From positions 56,725 to 120,724 of IMG/VR virus record IMGVR_UViG_3300035695_000002: a DNA stretch of 64,000 nucleotides, one strand, 5' to 3'. This DNA is from a virus. Each line of letters begins with the position of its first letter. The stretch's first letter is position 1. A model generated the notes under the pieces. That model saw only the letters and a list, made by a program, of their open reading frames with translations. It was not told where the DNA came from and did no database searches. A program made the position numbers and the translations under genes. Of this stretch, positions 7,965-20,000 are shown piece after piece.

Positions 7965-10900
7965 TTACTTTCTACTACTACTCTTACTTACAGTCACATC
8001 GAAATCCTTAGCAAATTGAGAATTTAGTATTGAGGCATAAGTTAAAGCTGACTTAGTAATCGGAAACATTTTCATTCCATATTTAATAGGTTGAGCCTTC
8101 TTTCTAACATCTTCATAGGAAGTATTAGGATCAAAATCCAATCCTGTAGTTTCTTTGAAGAAATGAACAACAAATTTCTGCATATCTTCAATTATACCTA
8201 CAGCAGGGAATATTCCTCCAGATAAGAGAGATTCCCAATCAGCAGGATTATAGAAGAACGAAAGTTCATTTACGAACTTATCTAGCACTTTTTGACTATA
8301 TCTGAAGAAATTCTTTGTAGCCTTATCTTCATCATCATCTGGAGCCATATATCCTAAGCTTATAGCTGATGCTATTAATCCTACAAAAATGGCTAATTCT
8401 CGCATTTGATTGGATAGATTAGTTCTTATAAGGTCTATGAAGTCTTCCCTAGTCATATTTAAGGTTTCTCCTGTCTCAGATTCATATTTTTGCTTGAAAT
8501 GCTCAAAAGCTTCATCTAGTCTAGCAATTCCTTGCTGATTCAAATAAAGAATATTTTTGAGGTTTGCTACCCCCTTAAATATACCATCTGATAGAATATA
8601 AGCTAAAAGCCTAATTCTACCAATATCATACTTTTGACCTTCAGCAATACCATCTTCGTTCACTCGTACAGAGAAATCATCGCTCACTTTTCTGAATTCA
8701 GAGAACCTAGTATCTGCCAGTTTAGGTATCCATCCCTTGAATATCATCATAGATTTAGTCCAAATAGACATAGACATTCTATTAATATCTCCATCTGTCA
8801 TACCTCCAGTGGCATTTCTAGATAGTCTTCTGGATAGGTTTGTTAGCCTTTGGAGTTCGTTTCTATCCTGTAAGTTTAATCCAGGTATGACCAATTTACC
8901 ATCTTCTAGCTTTTTAGTAGTGTCTATAGAGGAGGATTTCTTCAATTGTTCTGTTTCTGCATCAATTTTAGCCTTTATATCTCTATATGAGGAAGCATCG
9001 TTATATCTATCTTTATACTTGTTTTTAACGAATTCTTTAATATTCACTATCTTTCCATCCACCACCATTGTATTCTGTAATAGGGATAAGAATACGGATT
9101 TTTCAATGAGTTGTTCAGGCTTACGCATAAACACCATTAAATCATCTCCTATGTTTCTCCTTGTAAGAGATGTCATTCCTGCTTCCTTATACAATTCATA
9201 AGAAGGATCATCCTTTAAAGGCATGAAAGTGTTTATAAGCTGAATGAATATTTCCTTATCTTCTTGATTAGCGAAGTTATGGAGCATCAATTTATTCTCA
9301 TTCTTCCAGAATTCTCCAGCATTGAAGTAATTTCCTGCTTGTGTAATAGCCTGTAGATTTCCACCAAACATGTTTACAGCCCCAGATATAAACTCAAGTC
9401 CAAGGGTTTTCAATTGAAACCCTCTATTAGCTGCATCTATGGTCTTTATTAGAGATGTAGCTGTAGGATTTTCATTCTCTTTCCATATTTCCCTTCCAGC
9501 TACAGAATTAACTCCTTTTTTAACAAAATTCAATACTTTACCTACATTAAGAGGAGTGTCACTATCGGAAAGAACATATCTCTGATCATAAAGCAACACC
9601 CTAAGAAAATCATCAAACATTTTAGTGTTTTCTGCATTACCTGGAAGCTCTTCAGGTTTACCATCTTTTACTATTACATCCCCTGTTCTACCTGTATTTA
9701 AGTGGTTTTTGAACTCTTCTATAGTTTTAACAAGTTTTAATTGTCCTTCTATTTCGGACATATACTTGTATTTCTCCACTTGTTGGATGTATAAAATGAG
9801 GTTTTTAAACAAATCTTCACTCACTTGAGAATAGTCATTTACACCATCAGTTTTAGTAAAATCATGGGTGTAGTATTTAGGAATGCTATTTTCAAGCTCT
9901 CCTGTCACCTCATTTATATTACCATATCCTACATCATCTATGTTGATTTGTACACTCTTCTGGAAATTGGCTATGGGAGAGAATTCTCCATCAAAAGAGA
10001 GTTGTTCAGCCATAGATTTCCTTACAAAAGGAAGGAAGCTACTAGCCACTTTATTATCCAGATAACCTATATCTTTGGCCTTTTCATTGAAATTTACAAC
10101 AAAGTTGTATAATTCCAATAAATCATTGTCTTTTAAAATGTTCTTATATTCATCAGAATACCACTTTTCAAGAGGATGTCTTTTAAGAATATAGTTGTTC
10201 CAACCATTAAAATCTTCTCTATCTATATCATAGAGTTTCTTCACCCTAGCTTTTTCAGCATCTCTTATAAGCTCTTCTTCCTCTTCAGATCCATTATATC
10301 TGGTTTTATTGATATTTTCTATCTGCCTGTCTATGGCTTTTTGAGCTTCTTTCTTGTATTCTTCTACATTAATATTCTCTTTGAGCCATTGTAAATCCCC
10401 CCCTTCATTGGCTTTTTTGTCTATTTCTTTAAAGAATTCAGGACTGTATTTGAATATTAAATTATTTACTATTTTTCCTTCTTTGTCTTTTTGGTAGATT
10501 TGAGAAACAAGTGCTCTTAAATCCCCCCCTTTAACAGAGAGTTTCTTTCTAATGTCTGTAAGAGTGGTTATTTCTTTTAAAGCATCTGTAGAGGCTTTTC
10601 CTTGAGCTGCTCTAGTGAGTTTGTGTAATATCTCCAGAGAGCGTAGGGGTAATTCACTCACTCCTCTGAATAAGCTTCCTAGTCCTTTTACTATTTTCTC
10701 TGGTTTTAATAGCCCAGTTACAAGATTACGTTCTCCTATATGTTTATCTGCAAAAGCTAAAGCAGCTTTTTTTATCTCTTTTTGAGACTTTCTAATAAGT
10801 CTAGATTCTGTCTCTAAAAGATCTAAATATTGTTTTCTAATAAGCACCTCTTCAGAAGGAGCTTCTTCTTTCATCTCCTCTGTATATATCAAACTACCTA

Positions 10901-13559
10901 AATCATCCCCTATATCAGTGAATATTTCTGATAATTTGATGTAATCTCTCATCTCCTCTGCAAAATCTGAAAGTTCCTCATTAGTACTATCAGCTAATGT
11001 AGCAGGTCTATTCTTGTAAGAAAGAGAATAATCATCCAATATTCTATCTCCTTCTTTCCTCATCACCTCAATTACACTAATAAGAGGAACTACATTATGT
11101 GTAATGTGAGCTTGTCTAATGGCTTTATTAAGGGTATTTAACCTTTCTAATTTGAATTGTCTATCTTCTTCTGTAGTGGTTTTTTCTTTCCCTACTTGTC
11201 TTAAATGAGCATTCAGTTTCTTTATAATGTTGTCCAAAGCCTCATATCCTGTAGATTCTGATTCTTCTGCTATAGGAAGCAATGTAAGAGGTTCTAATGC
11301 TGAGGGACTAACACTCCCTATACCAATAGACTTTAGAATTAAAGGGGATTTTCTATCCTTTACATTCTTATTCTCAAAGTTCATTGTAATAGGAATAGCC
11401 CTCAACATACCAAATTCCTTGATATTATATTGTTTTTGGAGGATTTCTTTATATCTCCCTATTTGGACATTATAAGCTCCTTGTTTATACCATGCTACAT
11501 CATCTTGATTTTTACCAAAATTCATGAATTTCCAATCAAAAATAGAGGTTTTACCAGAAGGTTCTACAGCTAAAAAGTCTATAGTGCCAGCTTCTTTTTG
11601 TTTATCATCATAAATAATCACCTCTGAAAATATAAGAGTGTCCTTAGGAAAACTATCTACAAGTCCTACATAATACTTCTCTAGTTTGTTATACATCTCC
11701 TGAGAAGGGAGATTAAATTTAGATGGTCTTTCTTTGGGGGTTTCTCTTTTTGTTCCATCCTCATTGTAGTATCTGGAGTGAATTTCTTCAAAATCCTTAT
11801 GTCCCTCCACTCCATATTTCCTCTTAAGTTCATTGAATTCCTTTTCTTGTTCTGTAAATACCTTATTGCCAAATCTTTCTTTATACCAACGTTTCACTCT
11901 ATCTGTCACTCTTTTGGTGATTTTTTCCCATGTGCCATCTTCTTTCTGAATTCTGTAGAAATTATTGGCTTCTTCACTATCTAATAATAAAGGATCAGTT
12001 TTTCCTTCCTCCACTACCTTTTCCACTTTATTCCTTGTTTCAGCCAGCTTATCCTGTATACTCTTCTGTTTATCAGATAGTTGGAAGAAGGTTCCTTCTG
12101 TCTTAATATCTCCCACTGTTCCAATATCTTTGTTAAGAATATCAGAAGCAGCTTCTTTAAATATATCAATATTAGCCTTTTTATACAGTCCTCTTATCCA
12201 ATCAAGGATAGAATTCCACCATCCTTTTACTAAGGATTGATTGATCTCTTCTCTCAATTCAGGATTTTGCTCTAAATTCTCATTGTTATTTACAATGATT
12301 TCTGCTATAAGCTTATCTACAGCTTCTTTCTTAATCTTACGTATATCAGGCTTACCACTAGGAAGCTGATAATTCCTATCAGTTTTATAAGCATCAAATG
12401 TTTGTTTATAGATTTTGAACCTATCTATTTTGGCAATCATTTCTGTCACCATTTTAGGATTGGTTTGCTCTAAAATGGCTGTAGCCATGTGTACAGTTTC
12501 CTCTGTAATAGCTTCAGATTCCTTTCCTTCAGCAATAGATATAATACCAGCTAATAAATCAGCCTTCCCATTTACTCCTTCTGCTCCCTCAAGTGATTGA
12601 ATATCTATTCCCATCCTTTTAGCTGCTTCCTTCACCTTTTTAACAGTGTCTTCTGTAGCTAATGATTTAGGAGTTTTTTGTTTAGAAAGAATGATGTTAG
12701 CTGTCTCAAGTGTTCTAGGAAGAGGGGAGGGGATAAGTTTACTTATCTTAATAGAAGAGAGGTCATTAGCTAAGTCTTCTGCTTGTTTTCTGCCTTTTTC
12801 TGTTAATTCTGTGTTCTTTCCTCTAAACTTCTTATCTACATTGTCTTGAGTTTCCCCATGTCTAGCAATGATAATATCACCATTATCTCCTTTTATGACA
12901 AAGTGTTCCCCTGTATCAAATGTGTTATCTTGTTCTGTATACTTAATTCTCTGCTCCCTATCAAATTCATTAGGTCTACCTTCCTTATCCCAAAGCTTTA
13001 TAACTCCAAATACGGAGTTATGGGTCACCACTACAGTGTTATTTGGGGTTGTTTTTACTATTTCTTTGATTTCATTAATAACACGTTTTTCAGCTTGTTG
13101 AAAGGTTTCTCCTTCTTCTGACATTAACTCATCAGGAGTGTTAATAATGTTATTATGAATAGCTTTGTTTTTAGCTTCTGTTTGTGGTTGTCCTTCTAAG
13201 GAACCAAAATCAAATGTTCTAAATGCTGGTGTAGGAATTATAGGAGCATTAGATTTCTGAAATAACACTTCTTGTTTTATGTTTGCCAACGGTAACACGT
13301 TCACAGATAAGTAGTGCTGACCAGGAGACTTAGTGTTAATTCTTGCTATAGGGAGAGAATGTTCTTTATTTATACTAGCTACAAATTGTACACCTTTATT
13401 ATACTCGTTTTTTAGAGTGTAGAGCTTTCCTTCAAATTGTCTGAAATCTCCACTTTCCTTAGCTTTAGTGAAAACTTGGACATGAATATTTTCCAACCTA
13501 GATTTCTCAGAGTCTGATAATTGTGCTTGTTGAATGTAAGAAATTTTACAAATAGACAT
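7965..13559 (-). CDS. Giant virion cargo protein: permuted histidine phosphatase plus PD-(D/E)XK nuclease-like domain (1864 aa)
   Basis: Residues ~113-190 hold the C-terminal elements of a histidine phosphatase (FGSLEG 118-123, GET 150-152, VVTH 177-180). Residues 228-290 hold its N-terminal elements (RHGET 233-237, SPLPRTLET 278-286), so the domain reads as circularly permuted. Residues ~580-705 fit a RecB-like PD-(D/E)XK nuclease: GVEGHKDFEEIH, E646, D661 in GTIDFLAV, D675-x-K677 (DWK) and QIGRYKEIL. A segment EAITEETVHMA (349-359) resembles a degenerate zincin helix. The remaining ~1150 residues are mostly charged helix, with a hydrophobic patch near the C-terminus (AIFVGLIASAISLGYMA). Position beside the RNA polymerase suggests an ejected internal protein; that is inference. 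Confidence 0.8.
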   Translation of the reverse strand: MSICKISYIQQAQLSDSEKSRLENIHVQVFTKAKESGDFRQFEGKLYTLKNEYNKGVQFVASINKEHSLPIARINTKSPGQHYLSVNVLPLANIKQEVLFQKSNAPIIPTPAFRTFDFGSLEGQPQTEAKNKAIHNNIINTPDELMSEEGETFQQAEKRVINEIKEIVKTTPNNTVVVTHNSVFGVIKLWDKEGRPNEFDREQRIKYTEQDNTFDTGEHFVIKGDNGDIIIARHGETQDNVDKKFRGKNTELTEKGRKQAEDLANDLSSIKISKLIPSPLPRTLETANIILSKQKTPKSLATEDTVKKVKEAAKRMGIDIQSLEGAEGVNGKADLLAGIISIAEGKESEAITEETVHMATAILEQTNPKMVTEMIAKIDRFKIYKQTFDAYKTDRNYQLPSGKPDIRKIKKEAVDKLIAEIIVNNNENLEQNPELREEINQSLVKGWWNSILDWIRGLYKKANIDIFKEAASDILNKDIGTVGDIKTEGTFFQLSDKQKSIQDKLAETRNKVEKVVEEGKTDPLLLDSEEANNFYRIQKEDGTWEKITKRVTDRVKRWYKERFGNKVFTEQEKEFNELKRKYGVEGHKDFEEIHSRYYNEDGTKRETPKERPSKFNLPSQEMYNKLEKYYVGLVDSFPKDTLIFSEVIIYDDKQKEAGTIDFLAVEPSGKTSIFDWKFMNFGKNQDDVAWYKQGAYNVQIGRYKEILQKQYNIKEFGMLRAIPITMNFENKNVKDRKSPLILKSIGIGSVSPSALEPLTLLPIAEESESTGYEALDNIIKKLNAHLRQVGKEKTTTEEDRQFKLERLNTLNKAIRQAHITHNVVPLISVIEVMRKEGDRILDDYSLSYKNRPATLADSTNEELSDFAEEMRDYIKLSEIFTDIGDDLGSLIYTEEMKEEAPSEEVLIRKQYLDLLETESRLIRKSQKEIKKAALAFADKHIGERNLVTGLLKPEKIVKGLGSLFRGVSELPLRSLEILHKLTRAAQGKASTDALKEITTLTDIRKKLSVKGGDLRALVSQIYQKDKEGKIVNNLIFKYSPEFFKEIDKKANEGGDLQWLKENINVEEYKKEAQKAIDRQIENINKTRYNGSEEEEELIRDAEKARVKKLYDIDREDFNGWNNYILKRHPLEKWYSDEYKNILKDNDLLELYNFVVNFNEKAKDIGYLDNKVASSFLPFVRKSMAEQLSFDGEFSPIANFQKSVQINIDDVGYGNINEVTGELENSIPKYYTHDFTKTDGVNDYSQVSEDLFKNLILYIQQVEKYKYMSEIEGQLKLVKTIEEFKNHLNTGRTGDVIVKDGKPEELPGNAENTKMFDDFLRVLLYDQRYVLSDSDTPLNVGKVLNFVKKGVNSVAGREIWKENENPTATSLIKTIDAANRGFQLKTLGLEFISGAVNMFGGNLQAITQAGNYFNAGEFWKNENKLMLHNFANQEDKEIFIQLINTFMPLKDDPSYELYKEAGMTSLTRRNIGDDLMVFMRKPEQLIEKSVFLSLLQNTMVVDGKIVNIKEFVKNKYKDRYNDASSYRDIKAKIDAETEQLKKSSSIDTTKKLEDGKLVIPGLNLQDRNELQRLTNLSRRLSRNATGGMTDGDINRMSMSIWTKSMMIFKGWIPKLADTRFSEFRKVSDDFSVRVNEDGIAEGQKYDIGRIRLLAYILSDGIFKGVANLKNILYLNQQGIARLDEAFEHFKQKYESETGETLNMTREDFIDLIRTNLSNQMRELAIFVGLIASAISLGYMAPDDDEDKATKNFFRYSQKVLDKFVNELSFFYNPADWESLLSGGIFPAVGIIEDMQKFVVHFFKETTGLDFDPNTSYEDVRKKAQPIKYGMKMFPITKSALTYASILNSQFAKDFDVTVSKSSSRK

Positions 13560-13562
13560 TTA

Positions 13563-14018
13563 TTAATTGGTTACAACTGGAAAAATAATATAAATCATGA
13601 AATTATAGAGAAAATGAGCACTTACAGCAGACCAATAGGACATACCATTCTTAACATACACCCAACCAAAAGCAAAACCTGCCACTCCTTGTATGAGAAT
13701 ATTGTAAAATCCTCCATGTATTGCTCCAAATAATATGGCTAATATGGCTACAAAATACATGGATTTTTCTTTAAACAATTGTGTATCTTTCAATAGTGTT
13801 AGAGGGATAAATCGGAATACTAATTCTTCAAAAATCGGAGCTACAGTAAGCCCCCTAAGAATTTGATACCAAGGAATTGTTTTAAGCCCTAGTTTCATAT
13901 CATACCCTGGAATTAATGTATTTAATATAGATGAGTTTATAATTATGATAAGTAATGATAACCCTACGGCTACTAGAATATTAAGTCCTTTTGATGTTAA
14001 TGATTGGTTTGTTTCCAT
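13563..14018 (-). CDS. CPBP-type (CAAX-like) intramembrane protease (151 aa)
   Basis: It has several hydrophobic helices and the three CPBP motifs: EExxxR (E64, E65, R69 in EELVFR), FxxxH (FGAIH, H101) and HxxxN (HFLYN, H135 and N139). In this family the paired Glu and the two His form an intramembrane metal or catalytic site. Cellular members act on prenylated or membrane proteins, bacteriocins or immunity factors. At 151 aa it is near the minimal core of the family. It sits in a 3-nt/3-nt sandwich between the 4030-aa and 1864-aa virion genes, so it is coexpressed with the cargo. Possible roles are processing of cargo proteins, modifying the host membrane for ejection, or superinfection control. 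Confidence 0.85.
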   Translation of the reverse strand: METNQSLTSKGLNILVAVGLSLLIIIINSSILNTLIPGYDMKLGLKTIPWYQILRGLTVAPIFEELVFRFIPLTLLKDTQLFKEKSMYFVAILAILFGAIHGGFYNILIQGVAGFAFGWVYVKNGMSYWSAVSAHFLYNFMIYIIFPVVTN

Positions 14019-14021
14019 GTT

Positions 14022-17000
14022 TTAACTGCAATTTGGCAGGTTTGAATTTGAGTCATCTTCATCCTCTACTACTTCCTTTGTGGGACTTTCAAAATATGAA
14101 AGAATAGACTCATCAGAAGCCTCTTTTTCCACCTTTATAAATCCATTATCAATTATAGAAGGTTTTGCTACATTGTAGAACTCATTAGCAGAGAAATATA
14201 CACCATCAGAAGAATGAGAGTCCCCCCATGCATTTATGGCCTTGTATACATAATCACTTATAAGTGTGTCTCCTATAGAGAAATCTATTGTGTAAGGGGT
14301 TCCATATTGTTTAACTTTTTTAAACAATCCTCTCTTAATATAAGAATAATCCCCTTGTTTTTTAAGTTTATCTTTTTCTGCTTTAGTACCAGTTTCCCAT
14401 GTATAGACAATAACATCATTTTCAGCTTCCCTAGACTTAGTGTTAATTTTCACTAATTGAGGAATTTCCTTTTTAGCTATGGCTGCACTCACTCTCTTAT
14501 ATCCAATAAACTTCATGTTATTGTTGTATTTCCATTCACCATTCTTATTTTGCTTCCATTTAGCCTTTCTTTGTGGCACTAAATCATCATTATTCCAGTT
14601 GTTTCTCTGGAATACATCTAGAACTTTAAAGTCTGCTAAGTTAGGATATTCTTCTAATATAGACAAGGTTTTATTGTAAATATTTTTGAAATCCTCATAA
14701 GGCAGTAAGGAAGTGAAAGAAATAGGGGAATTTGACAGTCCTGATTGTAATACTGCCAATCTAACTAATGATCCATATAAAGGACTATCTTGAACTTTAA
14801 GATATTGTCTCAGCTCAGAGAATGCATATATCATCTGATTTTGATCATACACCTTATTATCCTTATTCTTGATTTTAAGATTATTCACACCTTCATTCTT
14901 TTCAGAGAAATGAGGGGTTACTAGTTTTACAATCTGATTGTTATACAAAGGATGATTTTCATCTTTTCTTACCTTAGTAACAAAATCTGACACTTCTTTA
15001 GCTGTATTATCGTCAGAAAGTAATATTTTCTGTATCTGGTTGTTCAGTTTTCTATCATTTTGCACAGCCCAATCAAACAAATCATTTACTGCTTTTTGAG
15101 CTAATTTCACAAAATCCCTATCATTCATGTCCACATAAGGACGTAGAACATCTTCTATCACCTCTCTTACATTAGGTTTATCAGAGGTAAGAATAGTGGA
15201 GAAAGCATCTCTTACATCATATATTTTCTCACTTAATTTCCCTATAAACGATCCTTTAACTAAATCGTTCACTGAGGAAATAATAGTAGATTGAGCTTTT
15301 TTAAATTGCTCATTCTTTTTAAATACTAGATAAGGATCATTAAAATTGGCAGTATCCCAGTTAGCTCCTTGGGTTACAAGGAATTGGTGGTTGGCCATTT
15401 TAGCATATTTCAAGAATTCATTAAGTATGAACTGTTGTTGAGCTTTCTCTTGAGGAGATAGTTTTTCCTTTCCTACAGTTTCTCCAAGATTTGAAGGAAT
15501 TTCTTTGATTTTATTGAATTCTGAAGGAGCCACTTTATATTTAGGAGAATCTTTTATATCTTCTACAAAATCCTCTATGAAAAGCCATACATATCCTGCA
15601 TTCTCAATACTATCTAGATAATCCCTAATAATAGGTTGATTCATGAAATAGGCTACATCTTTAATAGGTACACCTAATTTAACTAAAAATAACCATGTAG
15701 AGGCTACATTAGGAGAAGCTCCAAGTTCCATAATCCAAGGACCTTTGGAAATATCTACATATCCATCAATAAACTGTCCTATAATATCAGATATATTTTC
15801 TCCTTTAGCATTCTTTATCATGGAAAGCGTAGGGACAGATTTATCATTTACATCTATCTTGTTGTAGTTTTTGAACTTTATAGCTACATCTTCTTTCTTG
15901 AAAGTTCCTCCAGATAGCCAGAACTTATCCTCCTCTGATACCAATCCCCATCTTTCTTGATCTATGTATATAGGTTGTCTTTGGTTTAAAGAGTGATTTG
16001 TTTGATTAACAGCAGCTATACCAATGGCATATTTACCAGACACAAACGCCTGTCTAAGCCTAGACATAAAATGCCTGTTAAGCATGTTTTTAGGATCATC
16101 ATATGTAAATTCTGCAAACCCAAGCTTTTTAGTAATATCCTTAGCTAGAGCTTTTAATTGATCAGCAGAGTTAGGTTTTACAAGATTCTCAAAATTATCA
16201 GGATGTGATATAAGATTCTGTAGAGATTGAATATATTCATTCTCCAGGGACTTCTTATATATCTGATTGACAATTCTCTCTTTAAGATTTTCATCTGAAT
16301 TTGCTTCTAAAAAGTCATCTATCACCTCTTGATCAAAAGCTCCTTGTCCGAATATAGCTGTAGCTAGTTTATTTACTACATCCTGTCTTTCATCTAAAGC
16401 TCTTGTTTTTATCCAATTATTAACCCTGTTTCTATCTTCTTTCTTTAAGAATTCTCCTTGGTCATATAATTCACCAAGTTTAGCTTTAGCTGCTTCCCCA
16501 TATCCATAGAATGGAATTTGTTTAATATTGCCTTTTAAGCTAGTGTATGTGTTTTTGAAATAGATGAAGAGTTTATCAATATCAAAGTCAGACCCCACCT
16601 TTCTTACAAGTTCTGAAGGAATGACTACAGAATCTCCAAATTCTTTAGGAAGGAACTGCTTTATTACAAAACTATCAATAGAGTTCTGTTTCTGTGTAGG
16701 AATTCTATACGCTACACCAGATAATAAAGATTGCCCTTCTTTGGTTTTATTCAAATAGTTCAATAATTCACTGTCAGAAAGAGGGCTATTAAACCATCTT
16801 CCCACCATTATTTCACATGTTCTCTTACCATCTTCATCTTTATAAAATCTGAGAAAATCAGAAGTATAAGCCCCTTTTTCTTTCTTAGCTTTTACAGATT
16901 CCAATAATGTAGAAGGAATTTGTACCTTTTGTCCTCCTGAAATCTTAGGAGAAATAACATTCCTATCAGCTATAGAATATAGGATATTTCTTATTTGTTG

Positions 17001-20000
17001 ATAAGCAGGGGTAGCTTCTAATACAACATCACCGTTCTTAAATCCTTCAAAAGCATCTACGATATTGTCATTCACCTCTCTTTTCAACACCTCATCCCTA
17101 AGAGTATCACTCACTTTATCAAAATCCTTAATAATGAAATCACCATCTTTGGTTTGTTCAATACCCATCTTTGTTAATAGGGAATTATATCCATTATCAA
17201 TAATGGCTTCCAATAAATGCTGATTGTTCTTTATTTCCTTATATAGCTCAGATTTGGCTAATTTCTGGGTTTCTGAAAGTTTATTCCATTCATTGAGCCT
17301 TTGTGTGAAATTAGCTCCTTTACTGAAGTCTACAGGAACTCCAGCCTCCATATAGTCCATTGTAACTAATTTGGTGATTTGAGATCCTCTAGTAACCAAA
17401 GGTTCATCCTTGGAAGGAACCTCTGATTGTATGGAAATAATACCATGAGAGACGTTTACAAGAGCCTCATAAGGAGATTCATTGAATGTTCCATCTTCAT
17501 TATAAATAGGATTAAGTCCTTCAGAACCCACTTTTCTACCGGAAGCAAATACTGTATAATCAATGTTCTCTTTCTGCATTTTATTATAATGCTTAATAGC
17601 ATTACTCTCAGGATTGAGAGAATGAACTATTCTAAAGGAAAGAGGATAGAGAGCAAACTTATCTAATACAACATCATTATAAGGTTTCCCGTTGAGTTTA
17701 TTTCCAAACACAATAGGTTTAATAGGAGTGTATGCACTCTTTACTTCAGGATTGATTCCGTCTAAAAGTGTTCTTTCTTCTTTAGATAGATCAATTCCTT
17801 TAATATCTTTCTCATAAGCAATGTCATATCTGTATTGCTTTTCTTCATCATCATTCCATTCTCCAGCTTTGATTCTAAACCACCTGTAGGCTTTATGTGA
17901 GATTATACCTCCACCGTCAGTTTCTTCAAAGTTCCCATAATCCTTTAAATCGGAGGTAGAAACAACATCTTCAGATGTAACTGTTCTGAAATAATCCCTA
18001 GTCATATCTGTATATCCCACATCCCCTTTATCATACCCCTTATTCCATATCTTATTAAGAGCTTTGTTGAAATTAGGAGAATTGTTAATTATAGCCTGTC
18101 TAGGAGAAAGAGCATTCTTAATACGCTTTAATTCATCAGAATATTGATAGGGGTCAGAATATAAGAGCTTATGAAACTCTATGTTATTGACAATATAATT
18201 GATTGTAATAGCACTTAATTGTCTATTTAATACAGGTTCTGTAATAACTTCTCCATCAGAGAAAGACAGATTTTGCACTTTGATTCCCTCACTATCCTTT
18301 TTAATAATGTCATATTTGGAGAGAAGTTCTCTTAAATTAACAGTTTCCTGCTTAATAAAAGCGTCAACTGCCTTATTTATCTGGGACTGATATTTTGCAT
18401 ACACTTCCTCAGTAGACAATTTTTCCTTTAATATAGACTTCTGTAACTCTTCTCCAAGTATGGACTTTAAGAACCTTAGATCTTCACTATCCCTCTTTTT
18501 AGCTACAGGTCTATCCTCCCTAGAAAGCTCTAATTCTGACAGAAAATACCCTTTGAATATATCATGTACTTTAGACATTCCTGATAATAGACTATCTGAA
18601 GATATATGATTTCCCATATAGGTCATCCATTCCATAGAAGCATCTCCAGGTACAAGATTGTAATAATATCCTTTAGAATTAAGATTGATTTCCTGTACAA
18701 GTCTTTCTTTGTATGTCAATTTGGCAGATTGTTTCTTCTTACCATTAGACGTATTGACAGTACCATCAGCATACCCAGGATGCATTAATTGCTCTCCTCC
18801 TTTGATTCTGTTTCCTGTAACAGGATTAAATATCTTATCCAAAATCACACTTCCTTGTGCAAAACTATCCGTAAGAAGATATTCGTAAGGAGTGTTGACT
18901 AGTTCGTTTTTATTGTTTATCTGGGAAAGAACATCAAATAAATCACTTGTAGGATTGGTTCCTATGAAAGTTTGTGTACGTTCTCCTTTTACATTAAAGA
19001 ATGTACTATCGAACTCTGGATTGTCAATAGAAGCCCTAATCAATGAAAGCTGCATAAGCCTTCCTTTGATGTTAAGCACTTTTCTACTCACTGTGGCTAT
19101 TTTCTCAGCTTCTTGAATACTCTTCTTTATACCAGCAACTGCTTCTATAAAGGATTGTTTTTTATCAGCAGAAAGTTTAGAAAGCTCTGAAGTCTTAAAC
19201 TCTATACCTAGGGATTTAAGGAAATTTATCCTATTTTGATCAGTAGATAGGGACACAGATTTTACACCAGAAGGTTTCCCTATATAAGCTTTCTCCTTGT
19301 TAGAATACTCAAAATAAGGATTTTTACTCTTTACTGTCTTTATAATAGAATTACCATAATCTGCACTCACTTGTCTAGCAGCACTAGATAGATTGCTATC
19401 TCCTACTTCTACATCTCCATTATCAAATATGTAAACATTCTTTACATCAGGAGACTGTTTTTTGAATGTTCTCCAGAAAGCAGCTAGAAGCTGTCCATCA
19501 TGTACTTCTGATATTTCCGATAGGTCAGAGGTGTTTTTTGTAAGTCTATTATATAGAGTTTTATAGTTATTATCATCCTCTGACATTTCCTTAATTCTAT
19601 CCATCATCTCATCGATGCTTCTGGAAGTATGGACATTATTCATAATAGCCATAAACACTTGACTAGAAGGAAGGAGTCTCACTCCTCCTATAGAAGACCT
19701 AACTAAATGATTTTTACTATCAACTATCGGAATAGTGGAAAGAAGAAGTTTTACAGCACTATTGGCTTTCTTGAATACATCTATTTTAGTAGCCTCCTGA
19801 TAATCCCCTTTCTTGGAAGCATCTTCGTCCTTAAGTACTAAATCATCATTTTCATCAAATTCAATAGAATAGGTTTTAAGGTATTCTTGGTGTTTTTTCA
19901 CCAATTCATCCCATTCACCAGATTGTTCAGCTATCTTTGTAAACCTAGTTTTAAGTCTATCGTACAGTTCTTTCTTATGTATATCAGGAATAGAGAATAA

